From positions 1,178,001 to 1,242,000 of the forward strand of contig NZ_CP138214.1 in NCBI RefSeq assembly GCF_034043515.1: a DNA stretch of 64,000 bases. Reading direction: 5' to 3'. Numbering within the stretch: position 1 is the first letter of the stretch; the number at the start of each line of letters is the position of its first letter. Below are positions 9,601-19,000 of the stretch, piece by piece. The notes beneath the pieces are model-generated. The model had not been told where the DNA came from and did not search any database. It saw nothing but the letters and a program-made list of their open reading frames with translations. The position numbers and the translations under genes are program-made. Source of the stretch: Pseudomonas sp. MUP55. GTDB lineage: Bacteria > Pseudomonadota > Gammaproteobacteria > Pseudomonadales > Pseudomonadaceae.

Positions 9601-10725
9601 GTGCGAATTGCGATTTTATTATCAGCCTGTCTGTTATGTCTGAATGCCCAGGCAGCGCCGGTTGATGTTGCCAGCCTCGACCGCAGCACCTGGCCGGAAA
9701 AACTCGCCAGCCCGGCGCTGTTCGATGTGGCTTCGCGTGCCGAAATCCTCATGTTTACCCATGGCTTGATCGCCACTGAGGGCCAGGACGAAACCGCGCT
9801 CAAGCAACGTCTGGGGTTGAAAAATATCAACCTGGCGGCCATTGACGACCTGCGCCGCCAGCTCTGGCAGCGGTTGCTGGAGAACTACAGTCTGGCCCAG
9901 CAGAGCTGCGAGGAAGACGCCTCGTTCTGCTATCTGGTGGAAAACATGGATGACCTGCGCGAGCAGGCCGGCAAGTTCGAAGTCAGTGACAATTCGTTCT
10001 ATATAGGCTGGGCCGCCCCCAGCCGGCAGTTCCATGAACGCTATCTGGACGAGTTGCTGCGCAAGGCTGCGCTGTTGCCGCAGATCAGCAGCGAGGTGGC
10101 GCGCTTGGGTGACCATGAGCGCAACGGTGATGAGCTCAATGACCGGATGTTCCTGCTGACCTTCGACGGCGGCCCGGCTCCGGTCAACGGCAATACCGAC
10201 TGGCTCGCCGATTACCTGCGCAAGCAAAAGATCGACGCCACGTTCTTCGCCCTCGGCAGCAGCCTGCAGACTCGTGTGGAGCGAAGCTCGGCTGCCGATG
10301 TGCAGGCGCTGTACCAGGGGCAGTGCGTGGGCATCCAGGGTTGGCAATATCGCTCCCACAGCCATTGGGTCGACTGGCAGGACTCCATCACCCGCAGCGC
10401 TTCACTGGTGCAGAACCTGATGCCGGAAAACTACGTGCCGCTGTTTCGGCCGCCCTACGGGCAACGACGCGCGGACAGCCAGGGGTTCTTCCAGGCTCAA
10501 GGCCTGCAGGTGGCGTTGTGGGACATCGATTCCCAGGACGATCCGGGCAAACTCAAGGCCGAGGAATCGGCGCAACGGGTGCTGACGCTGATGCTGTTGT
10601 GGCGCAAAGGCGTGATTCTGTTTCACGACACCCAGGACAAGGCGCGGGTGGCATTGCCCATGTTGTTGCAGGCGACGGCGCAGAGTGGCCTGGGTTGGCA
10701 GGAGTGCCGCGAGGCATTTCGCTGA
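9601..10725 (+). CDS. Secreted polysaccharide deacetylase-like protein (NodB fold), altered metal site
   Basis: The start is GTG 9601, with AGGAGG about 8 bases upstream; the product has about 374 residues. A signal peptide (RIAILLSACLLCLNAQA) directs it to the periplasm or outside. The C-terminal half has NodB deacetylase motifs: LTFDGGPAP (motif 1), FRPPYGQR (motif 3), LWDIDSQDD (motif 4) and VILFHDTQ (motif 5). Motif 1 is usually TFDDG, so the metal-binding second Asp is Gly190 here, and motif 2 reads GWQYRSH where the first His is usually found (Gln249). The N-terminal 180 residues are not a known domain to me. Substrate and activity are unknown; the missing ligands suggest a changed or lost metal site. 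Confidence 0.82.
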   Translation: MRIAILLSACLLCLNAQAAPVDVASLDRSTWPEKLASPALFDVASRAEILMFTHGLIATEGQDETALKQRLGLKNINLAAIDDLRRQLWQRLLENYSLAQQSCEEDASFCYLVENMDDLREQAGKFEVSDNSFYIGWAAPSRQFHERYLDELLRKAALLPQISSEVARLGDHERNGDELNDRMFLLTFDGGPAPVNGNTDWLADYLRKQKIDATFFALGSSLQTRVERSSAADVQALYQGQCVGIQGWQYRSHSHWVDWQDSITRSASLVQNLMPENYVPLFRPPYGQRRADSQGFFQAQGLQVALWDIDSQDDPGKLKAEESAQRVLTLMLLWRKGVILFHDTQDKARVALPMLLQATAQSGLGWQECREAFR

Positions 10726-11065
10726 AAATGCCCGGCCCTGTTGGGTGAGGCGGATTTTTGGGGCGATTTTCTGCGACATTTCGATGCAGGCGGACTTCCG
10801 ACTTTAGCGGGGTAGCTGGCACCCGGCTAGTGCTATTCGTCATCCTGAAAAATAAACTTCAAAAAAGCGTCAAAGTGCTTTTTCCTGTCATGGGTTTTGC
10901 GGTATTACGAAGTCAGATCGCCGAAACCTGCAGCACAGGTGGCGTCTTCCAAGACTCCTCCTGTGGGCTTCGCACTTGACGTCACTCAGGTGCAATCGGT
11001 GGTCGAATCGAGGCGCAGCACCGCCCAGGTATTGCGTCGACTGGCTCCCACAAAGGTGACCGAGT
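10726..11065. other. 340-base intergenic region
   Basis: I see no gene, REP or clear terminator here. It should contain the promoter of the PhoH-like gene that starts at 11066. Confidence 0.5.
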
Positions 11066-12460
11066 ATGGATGATCATGGACGCACCCCTTCTTCCGACCA
11101 GCCTATCCTTTATGTGCTTGATACCAACGTACTGATTCACGATCCAAACGCACTGCTTAACTTTGAAGAACACCACGTCGCCATTCCCATGATCGTGCTG
11201 GAGGAACTCGACAAGCTCAAAAGCGGCCACCACAGCGTTGCCGCCGAATGCCGCCAGGCCATCCGCCTGATCGACAAGACCCTGGGTGAAGCTTCGCCCG
11301 AGGACGTTGAAGTCGGCGTACCGATCCAGCGCGGCAAGAGCGGACCCAAGGGTTTGCTGTCAATCCTGATGAGCAAGCGCAGCGAGCCCAACAGCCTGCT
11401 GCCGGAAAACCTCAACGACAACAAGATCATCAACCAATTGATCGACCTGCATGCGCGCGACAAGGACCTGCGTGTGGTGCTGGTGACCAAAGACATCAAT
11501 ATGCGCCTCAAGGCCCGCGCGTGTGGGATCGCCGCCGAGGACTACAGCACCGACCAACTGGTCGACGACGTCTCGATGCTGTCGCGTGGTTATCACATGA
11601 TGACCGGTTCGTTCTGGGACCGCGTCAGCAAGGTCGAAACCCGCCAGGACCATGGCCGCACCTGGCACCAGGTGCAGTTGATCGACAACCTGCCGGCCGT
11701 GCACATCAATGAATTCATCGTCGACGAGCAGGGCTTCGTGGGCTGGATCAAAGAGATCCAGGTCGACAAGCTGTTGATCCTCGACCTGCATCAGGAACCC
11801 CTGTTGCACCAGGAAGCCTGGGGCCTGAAACCGCGTGATATCTACCAGAGCCTGGCGTTGTATGCGCTGCTCGACCCGGACATCCACCTGGTCAACCTGA
11901 CCGGCGCCGCCGGCTCCGGCAAGACCATCCTTGCCCTGGCTGCGGCTATCGAGCAGACCATGGTGACCAAGCGCTATCGCCGCATCATCGCCACCCGCAG
12001 CGTGCAGGGCCTGGACCAGGAAATCGGCTTCCTGCCCGGCACCGAAGCGGAAAAAATGGAGCCGTGGCTGGGGGCGATCACCGACAACCTCGAAGCCTTG
12101 CACATGGATGACGAAAACACCCATGGCAGCGTCGACTACATCCTCAGCAAAGTGCCGTTGCAGTTCAAATCCCTCAACTACATCCGAGGTCGCAGCTTCC
12201 AGCAAAGCCTGATTCTGATCGATGAATGCCAGAACCTTACCCCGCACCAGATGAAAACCATCATCACCCGTGCCGGCGCCGGTTCCAAAGTGGTGTGCCT
12301 GGGCAACCTGGCACAGATCGACACCCCTTACCTGTCCGCGACCAGCTCCGGGCTGACCTACCTGACGGAACGCTTCAAAGACTTCCCGAACGGCGTGCAC
12401 ATCGCGCTGCAAGGGGTACCCCGTTCGATTCTGGCCGAGTACGCAGAGTCGCATCTCTGA
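11066..12460 (+). CDS. PIN domain-PhoH ATPase fusion protein
   Basis: This 464-residue protein joins an N-terminal PIN ribonuclease-type domain (residues about 12-150, beginning ILYVLDTNVLIHDPNAL) to a C-terminal PhoH-type ATPase. The Walker A motif GAAGSGKT spans residues 280-287 and the Walker B region LILIDECQN has its Asp at 386; RSVQGLDQEIGFLPG is also typical. The combination is the PhoH2 or YlaK-like arrangement, thought to be an RNA helicase/nuclease. AGGTGA precedes the ATG. It is not the PhoH next to ybeY, which lacks the PIN domain. It appears to be a single-gene unit followed by a possible terminator at 12473-12537. Confidence 0.93.
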   Translation: MDDHGRTPSSDQPILYVLDTNVLIHDPNALLNFEEHHVAIPMIVLEELDKLKSGHHSVAAECRQAIRLIDKTLGEASPEDVEVGVPIQRGKSGPKGLLSILMSKRSEPNSLLPENLNDNKIINQLIDLHARDKDLRVVLVTKDINMRLKARACGIAAEDYSTDQLVDDVSMLSRGYHMMTGSFWDRVSKVETRQDHGRTWHQVQLIDNLPAVHINEFIVDEQGFVGWIKEIQVDKLLILDLHQEPLLHQEAWGLKPRDIYQSLALYALLDPDIHLVNLTGAAGSGKTILALAAAIEQTMVTKRYRRIIATRSVQGLDQEIGFLPGTEAEKMEPWLGAITDNLEALHMDDENTHGSVDYILSKVPLQFKSLNYIRGRSFQQSLILIDECQNLTPHQMKTIITRAGAGSKVVCLGNLAQIDTPYLSATSSGLTYLTERFKDFPNGVHIALQGVPRSILAEYAESHL

Positions 12461-12472
12461 GTAGCAAGCTTT

Positions 12473-12537
12473 AAGCTACAAGCTGCAAGTTGATCCAGTG
12501 AGCTTTTCACTTGCCGCTTGCAGCTTGTAGCTTTTTT
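12473..12537 (+). terminator. Inverted repeat of AAGCTACAAGC family, probably ending the phoH-like transcript
   Basis: A perfect 17-base inverted repeat (AAGCTACAAGCTGCAAG at 12473-12489, complement at 12517-12533) is followed by a run of six T. The 27-base loop is long for an intrinsic terminator. The same repeat family lies between algD and alg8. Confidence 0.55.
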
Positions 12538-12556
12538 GCTGCCTCAAGGAGGCTCT

Positions 12557-13030
12557 GTGCTGACTCATCTCGATTCCCAAGGCCGCGCCCATATGGTCGA
12601 CGTCACTGACAAAGCCGTGACGTTCCGTGAAGCGGTGGCGCAAGCGCGGGTGCGCATGTTGCCGGACACCCTGAAAATGATTGTCGACGGCGCCCATCCC
12701 AAGGGTGACGTGTTCGCCGTGGCCCGCATCGCCGGGATCCAGGCGGCCAAGAAAACCAGTGATCTGATTCCCCTGTGTCACCCGCTGATGCTCACCGGCG
12801 TCAAGGTCGAACTGCGCGCCGAGGGTGATGACGCGGTGTACATCCTGGCGCGCTGCAAACTCTCCGGCCAGACCGGCGTCGAAATGGAAGCCCTGACCGC
12901 CGCCAGCGTCGCGGCATTGACGATCTATGACATGTGCAAGGCGGTGGATCGCGGCATGACCATCGAAAGTATTCGTCTGCTGGAAAAGCTTGGCGGTAAG
13001 AGCGGGCATTTCAAGGCGGATCAGCAATGA
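12557..13030 (+). CDS. moaC: Cyclic pyranopterin monophosphate synthase MoaC
   Basis: MoaC, working after MoaA, forms cyclic pyranopterin monophosphate, the first stable intermediate of molybdenum cofactor. The start is GTG 12557, preceded by AAGGAGG at 12546-12552; the product has 157 residues (about 160 in the family). It begins [21 protein letters not shown] and holds [17 protein letters not shown] and [21 protein letters not shown], both strongly conserved. An ATG reading 39 bases upstream would overlap the inverted repeat and is rejected. Its stop overlaps the moaD start by 4 bases, so moaC, moaD and moaE form one coupled operon. Confidence 0.97.
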   Translation: MLTHLDSQGRAHMVDVTDKAVTFREAVAQARVRMLPDTLKMIVDGAHPKGDVFAVARIAGIQAAKKTSDLIPLCHPLMLTGVKVELRAEGDDAVYILARCKLSGQTGVEMEALTAASVAALTIYDMCKAVDRGMTIESIRLLEKLGGKSGHFKADQQ

Positions 13031-13269
13031 GTATCAACGTACTGTTTTTTGCACGTTATGCCGAAGCGGTGGGCTTTGATTCGTTGGAGATGGAAGGTGA
13101 GTTTGCCACCGTTGATGCCGTGCGCCTGGCACTGGCCGCTGACCCGGAGTTCGCGGTACTCAACGAGGCGAGTCTGATGTGCGCGCGCAACGAAGAGCTG
13201 TGCAATCTCGACGAGCCGGTCCAGGCCGGTGACGAAGTCGCGTTTTTCCCGCCCGTGACCGGAGGCTGA
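13027..13269 (+). CDS. moaD: Molybdopterin synthase small subunit MoaD
   Basis: MoaD is the ubiquitin-like sulfur carrier of molybdopterin synthase. The 80-residue product starts [17 protein letters not shown] and ends in [10 protein letters not shown]; the terminal Gly-Gly is where the thiocarboxylate is made. It overlaps moaC by 4 bases (ATGA) and is followed after 2 bases by moaE, its partner subunit. Length and ends match the family, and there is nothing unusual. Confidence 0.97.
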   Translation: MSINVLFFARYAEAVGFDSLEMEGEFATVDAVRLALAADPEFAVLNEASLMCARNEELCNLDEPVQAGDEVAFFPPVTGG

Positions 13270-13271
13270 GC

Positions 13272-13730
13272 ATGGCTATTCGCGTGCAGGTCGAAGCCTT
13301 TGATCCCGGTGCCGAAGTCAATGCGATGCACGCGGCCAATGTGGGCGTGGGCGCGGTGGTGAGTTTTGTCGGGTACGTGCGGGACTTCAACGATGGTCGC
13401 GACGTGTCGGGGATGTTTCTTGAACACTACCCCGGCATGACCGAAAAGGCCCTGGCCAAGATTGCCGTCGAGGCCGAACAGCGCTGGCCGCTGCTCAAGC
13501 TGGAAGTGCTGCACCGCATCGGCGCGTTGGAGCCGGGCGAACCGATTGTATTTGTCGCAGCCGCCAGTGCCCATCGCCAGGCCGCGTTCGATGCGTGTGC
13601 GTTCGTGATGGATTACCTCAAGACCCGGGCGCCGTTCTGGAAGAAGGAAAACACCAGTGAAGGGCCGCGCTGGGTCGAAGGGCGCAGCAGCGACCACGCC
13701 GCAGCGGATCGCTGGAAAATTAAGTTATAA
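13272..13730 (+). CDS. moaE: Molybdopterin synthase catalytic subunit MoaE
   Basis: MoaE inserts the sulfurs carried by MoaD into cyclic pyranopterin monophosphate to give molybdopterin. The 152-residue protein has the conserved blocks VGAVVSFVGYVRDFNDG, LEHYPGMTEKAL, VLHRIGALEPGEPIVFVA and KTRAPFWKKE, which includes the catalytic lysines. It is the last gene of moaCDE. No obvious terminator follows; the sequence turns A+T-richer a few dozen bases downstream, where the accessory block begins. Confidence 0.97.
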   Translation: MAIRVQVEAFDPGAEVNAMHAANVGVGAVVSFVGYVRDFNDGRDVSGMFLEHYPGMTEKALAKIAVEAEQRWPLLKLEVLHRIGALEPGEPIVFVAAASAHRQAAFDACAFVMDYLKTRAPFWKKENTSEGPRWVEGRSSDHAAADRWKIKL

Positions 13731-13774
13731 ACGGTAGTCCAAGGGTATGCCTCATTCCAAATATAGCTATAAAA

Positions 13775-13790
13775 CTGTCAGGTATGACAG
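13775..13790. promoter_or_regulatory. Inverted repeat upstream of the duplicated-domain gene
   Basis: CTGTCAGGTATGACAG has 6-base perfect arms around GGTA. It lies about 130 bases before the ATG at 13918 in the only sizeable non-coding stretch before the accessory block. It could be an operator or a small hairpin; I cannot assign a regulator. Confidence 0.4.
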
Positions 13791-13917
13791 TGGTCGCCCT
13801 CAGTTAATTCTGTTTTGATGCAGTCTGTACGCGAGGGTAAGTATCCCCGCCTTTATAACATAATTGGCTACCCGCAGCCGTTGATTGGCACGGGACTTAT
13901 TTGTCGGAGAGTGGGAT

Positions 13918-15930
13918 ATGAGCGCGCGCGAGATTTGCGTCAAGTTGGTCGGTTTCACAATTAGAACTCCTGACGGATCAAACTCAACAAACGAACTCTA
14001 TGCTAATGGTGTGCATCAATGTCACGTAATAATTGATATAGCTAAACAGACTAGCAGTGATGAGGGCGTATGGACTAACCTTGTGCTGACAGAAGAGGAG
14101 CGTGCGAGCGTTACTGTTTTTGAATGGAGCACGCAAGTAAGACCAGCTCTGCCTCAAGGATGGAGCTGCGATGAGCATAAAAATATTTATAGCCTGGGTC
14201 TCTGGCAGAGAAAACCCAGTGAAAGTACAGGTGATGGTTACTCTGAGTTTGTTATGTCTGCACAATCAGAAAGTGTCAGTCGGTATCTGCGCTGTGATCC
14301 TGATGCTCCTGCTGGGCCAAAAATACTTATGGCTCAAGTGGTTATAGATGGGCATGTTTACACCACCAATGGATACCCAGGTAGCGCGTCGTTCAAGTCT
14401 CATATTATCGTCGATCCTGTGCGCCCATTGAATTTGGGGGTGCGTGATTTAGATGCATATGTAGACGAAGCGGCATTTAAGCTTGTCGCGAGTCCTGACT
14501 ATTTTACTGATGTTGATGTTTATTATTGGGTGCCTCCTTCAGGTTTGCACTTCATTGCAAATAAAGGTCTTGATGATCCGGTGGATTTGGTTGAGGGGGG
14601 AAGAGACTTTCAGTGTTTCGCAACCTATGGAATTATTGCAGGGACTTCTTTGTCGGGCATGGTGGGGACGCTCATAAATAAAGATTCTGTGGACATGCCG
14701 GTGGATGTACGAGAGGTTTATCAGACCCTGTCATTGCCAGCGCAATATCCTCCCGTCGTCTTCAATAAATATCCAACTATTATGCGTGCTCTCAGATTGT
14801 ACGCGTTCCAGAACGTGCCTGTACTTGAGTCGCGAGGGGATTGGCACCTTGTGGATAATTTTGGAAATGAGCATAAATTTTTATTAGAAGCTGAGAAAGG
14901 CCTTGGAGGTGTCATATTGAGAGATGCGGTGGCGCCGCCTAGGTTCAGAGTGATCCATTTTGAAATAATACTTCCCGGTGGGCAGTCGTCAACTAACGCG
15001 CTTTACGCAAATGGTCGCCATCAATGTAAAGTCCTGATAGAAGTCGTTGTGGAACAGGAAACAAGCGAAGGCGGGTGGGAAGTTGCCCGACTGACCGCTG
15101 AGGAGCGTGAGAGTCTGGTCGTGACACTTTACTCGAGTAACATTAATCAACCGCTGCCGGATGGCTGGCATTGCGATAAGCAAAAGAATCAATACGACGC
15201 GGGTCTTCGGGGGCAGGTTGCTGATGAAAGAGTTATGCGTCTCGGGGTAGACGGTGCAGGCGAAAACACCGTGTTGCATAAGGAAGTTATTGAAAGATAT
15301 ATGCGTTTTGATTCTGGTAGGGCCGTTGAGCCCAATAGGTTTATGGCAAAAAACGTGATAGCAGGAGTGACTTATACAACTAACTCCAGCGTAGGTGATA
15401 TTCCATTTGATACGTCAGTGTATATTGCGCCTGTCAGGCCCTACGTCCTGAAAGTAGCGGATCTTAATCTTTATGTTGATACAGCCGCTTATGACGATGA
15501 TTACGCGGCGGTGGATGTTTATTACTGGTCGCCGAAGGACAACCTGCGCTTTCTAGTCAGTTTGGGGTTTGATGAACTGCTGCCTGTTCCTGGTGAGGGT
15601 GAAATTTTTCAAACCAGTTTTTCGCGTGATAGGTCTAGTTATGTTAGGCGGGGAGTGAAATTTGGGATAGTGACCAACAGGAATACCCCAGGTGTGAATA
15701 TACCCGTTGTCGGAATTTACAGGTGGCACCCTGCGGGAGGTAATAATATTGTCAGGTTTGATCAAGTTTCAACTATCATGCGCGCTGTCTGGATGTCTAC
15801 TACGGTCTCTTTGCAATACGACGGAGATTCCAGAAGTAAGTGGCGCCTATGGGATAACTATGGGTGCGAGCAAGTTTTCTGGTTACAGTCGCGGGAAAAT
15901 GAATATTCTCTTGAGCTAAGGGATGGCTAA
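13918..15930 (+). CDS. Unrecognised 670-residue protein made of two tandem copies of one domain; RHS neighbour
   Basis: I do not recognise the family. The protein is an internal duplication with a period of about 335 residues. Each copy has the same landmarks in order: STNxLYANGxHQC (Tyr28 and Tyr363), LTxEER, LPxGWxCDxxKNxY, a run ending RYxRxD, YTTN, PVRPxxLxVxDLxxYVDxAA, DVYYWxP, TIMRA, and WxLxDNxGxExxFxL. No signal peptide or membrane helix is seen, and the composition suggests beta-sandwich domains (inference). ATG 13918 has GGAGA 8 bases upstream; a TTG further up is less likely. Codon use is visibly more A+T-rich than in moaCDE. It lies 95 bases before an RHS gene on the same strand, so it may be that toxin's partner or cargo carrier. 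Confidence 0.75.
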   Translation: MSAREICVKLVGFTIRTPDGSNSTNELYANGVHQCHVIIDIAKQTSSDEGVWTNLVLTEEERASVTVFEWSTQVRPALPQGWSCDEHKNIYSLGLWQRKPSESTGDGYSEFVMSAQSESVSRYLRCDPDAPAGPKILMAQVVIDGHVYTTNGYPGSASFKSHIIVDPVRPLNLGVRDLDAYVDEAAFKLVASPDYFTDVDVYYWVPPSGLHFIANKGLDDPVDLVEGGRDFQCFATYGIIAGTSLSGMVGTLINKDSVDMPVDVREVYQTLSLPAQYPPVVFNKYPTIMRALRLYAFQNVPVLESRGDWHLVDNFGNEHKFLLEAEKGLGGVILRDAVAPPRFRVIHFEIILPGGQSSTNALYANGRHQCKVLIEVVVEQETSEGGWEVARLTAEERESLVVTLYSSNINQPLPDGWHCDKQKNQYDAGLRGQVADERVMRLGVDGAGENTVLHKEVIERYMRFDSGRAVEPNRFMAKNVIAGVTYTTNSSVGDIPFDTSVYIAPVRPYVLKVADLNLYVDTAAYDDDYAAVDVYYWSPKDNLRFLVSLGFDELLPVPGEGEIFQTSFSRDRSSYVRRGVKFGIVTNRNTPGVNIPVVGIYRWHPAGGNNIVRFDQVSTIMRAVWMSTTVSLQYDGDSRSKWRLWDNYGCEQVFWLQSRENEYSLELRDG

Positions 15931-16025
15931 GGCTTGCGTTCAGGTATCAATACGTTGCGTCACTGATCGATGATAGAGCCAGGGTTACGTTGCTAGCGGA
16001 ATGTTGAAGGTCGAGGTGCGTATAC

Positions 16026-19000
16026 ATGAATCTTTATTCCAATGCTTTCAATTTTTCTTCGTATGTTAGTGGCTCGGTTGATGTGCGCACGGGACAGTAT
16101 GGTATGCGAATTTGCCTGGCTACCTTGTTTTCAAAAGGACCGTTGGAGGCGAGTAGAGCTATTACTTTGTCGTTCTCGATGTTTAGGCAGGACGAAAGAG
16201 GAGGCGTTGGCCCCGGATGGGGTTTAAGTAATACCGAGTTTGACGTGAGCAGCTTCAAACTCAACTTGCTGAGTGGCGAGCAATATAAAACAGATGGGCT
16301 GCCACCCGTTGGAGGCGCATTGCTGATAAGGGATCGTAAGTTAAAGAATTTAGTGGTCAAGCGTCCCGATCCGAGCACACTGCATGTAATTTACCAAGAT
16401 GGCATCGTTGAGATTTTGCAGCGTACCGGCTCGACCGTGCCGTACCGAATTGTTGCCATGCTGTTCGAAAATGGTGAACGGTTGACCTTCTCCTACGGTA
16501 CGGCAGGTTTTCTGGAGCGCATCCTTAGCCACGAGCAAGAGGAGCTGCTTGTACTGACGTACTCTGGCGGGCGTTTGTCAGCGGCAGATACACGGATTGA
16601 TGGTGCACGTTATGCCCGTATTGGCTTCGCCTATACAAACAGTCGTCTGACATCGGTGACTGCCCCTTACGACCGCAGTGAATCGCCGGGTACCGCTGCT
16701 TATACGTTTGTCTACAGAGCGGCGTTTCGCAACGGCCTGGTGCCGCTCATGCGGGTGCGGAGTCCGATGGGCGGTGACGAATTGATTACCTACGCCGAGA
16801 ACGGTCATCAGTACGCCAATAACCGATACATTCCCCGGGTTGTCAGCTGGGTGCGCACACCCGCTAGCGCTCAGCCTGCCATGTCTCGAACCTATGTCTA
16901 TAGCTCGGGCAAGAATTTCACCGGCTATCCATATACAGGCGGTTTCCGCGAGGATGAGGACAACCTTTATCTGGTGGGGAGCGCCTACGACTACTGGACA
17001 GAGGAGACTAGCAGGGGGATCAGTAGTGAAGTGCTGAGTGTCACACGTACGACCTATAACAAATTCCATCTGCTGACCGAGGAGCAAGTCCTGCGCGAAG
17101 GTACCCGGGCTACCACTACCTTTGCTTACAATATCGTCCCCGGGCTCTTTCCTGCGCAGCCAGCCAATCTGCACATTCCCAAAACCGTTACCAAGCGCTT
17201 TGAATGGGGCGCAGGCGGTCCGCCAAGGGAGGAGATTGAACATATTACAACCGATGACTACGGCAACGAACTCAGCCGTACTGCAGCGTCCGGGGTGCGC
17301 ACCGAATACAGTTATTACCCGATAGATGGCGAGCCTGGAAAGTGTCCAGCCGATCCCCACGCGCTGTTCCAGCGCTATGTCAAGCAAGAGCGGCTTATCC
17401 CTGCAGGGGGCGCACTGGCCCCTCGACTCACGGAGTACACCCACACCCGAATACCGCAGACCGGCAGCAGTTACTTTGTCTTGCAGGCGTCGAGCATCTC
17501 GAACGGCGTGGACAGCACGCTGCAGACTTATTATGAAGCCCCAGTGGCGCTGGCTGGCCGCTTGAAAAGTATGACCAACACTATTGATGGCCTCTCGTTG
17601 GCCAGTGAGTTCAGTTACAGCATTACAGGCGACAACATCGTCGAAACCCGACGTCAGCATGGGCGGGAGGGGCAGTGGCTGGAATCGGTACGCACCCTCT
17701 CGCTGGTCAATCGTCGCCTGCTGTCGATGACCCGAGACGGCGGCAGTGCCCTGGCGCTGGCGTTCGACGTCAGTGGACGTCTGGTGGCGGAAACGGTATC
17801 ACCCGGCAAGCTGCAGCAAGCGGAGCGGCGTTACGCTTATCACTTTGCGACACAAACTCGGCGTGCTCATTTGATCAGCACCGATGCTCAGGGCAACCAG
17901 TCGATCACCTATTTCGATGGTCTGGGACGCCGCGTATCTGAAGCCCAACTGATGAGCGATGGCCTGGAGCGTGCTACGGGTGCGTGGCTTTATAACGCGC
18001 AGGGCTGGATCCAGGAGACGGTCCAGATCGACTATCTGACCGACGGGCCACGGTCGCTGAAAAGTACTCACACCTATAATCGCTGGGGCAATGCAAGTCG
18101 CGTGACACAGGCTGATGGGACTGTGGTGATCGATGAGTACGACCCGCAGCTGAATCTGAAAATAGAGGGTGTTGAAGGGGGAGCGCGGTTAAGAACCTGG
18201 TTCAACGACCACAATCAGCCGATCAAGGTGGAGCGTCTCGACACGGCCGATAACAGTGTTGAAGTGGAATCGCGCACCTACGATGGCTTGGGGCGCTGCC
18301 TGTCCGTACTGGATATCAGCAACAACCTCACCGAATTCACCTATGACCCGCACAGCCGGGTTCTGACGACTCTCCAGAAACCGGCGGATGGCACCCCGCC
18401 ACGGTTGCGCCGGAACGATTACGCGCCTGGCACCAGCGGTGAAAAGCTCAGCGCGTTGTCTGTGGATGGCAAGCGGTTGGGCGCCCGCAATTACGATAGC
18501 CTGGGCCGGATGACCAGCCAGATACGCGGGATGGGGCAGCCTACAACCTGGGAATATGAGGCGGGCTGGATCGAGCCTGTCGTCAGGCTTTCTCCGGGTG
18601 GCGGTCGTCAGATCCTGACGTACGACAAAGAGTTGGACTCACCTACTCGTATTGAAACGACAGGGCATCCTGTTATCACCTACCGGCACGACCCGGTTTC
18701 CGGAGCGGTCATCCACGCCGAGACCGGTGGCTTGATCCACAAAGTGTTCAACGGTGCGAACGGCTATCCGGAGAAGGAGATTCAGACGGCCAATGGTAAG
18801 TCCTTGACCACACTGTATGGCTACTCCCCCGGCGGGCGCTTGCTGTATCAAACCGCTGCCGACGGTCAGCGCAGCCAGCTTGAATATGATGAGTTTGGAC
18901 GTTTCCAGCGGATGACCACTGCCACCCTGGTGATCGAGCAGGGCTACGATACGTTTGGCCGGCCCCAAACACTGACCACCGCCCATGGAAGTACGCGGGT

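Noticed and set aside
13885..13917. TTG start 33 bases upstream of the duplicated-domain gene
   Set aside because: ATG 13918 has a ribosome site, and the first domain copy begins directly after it.
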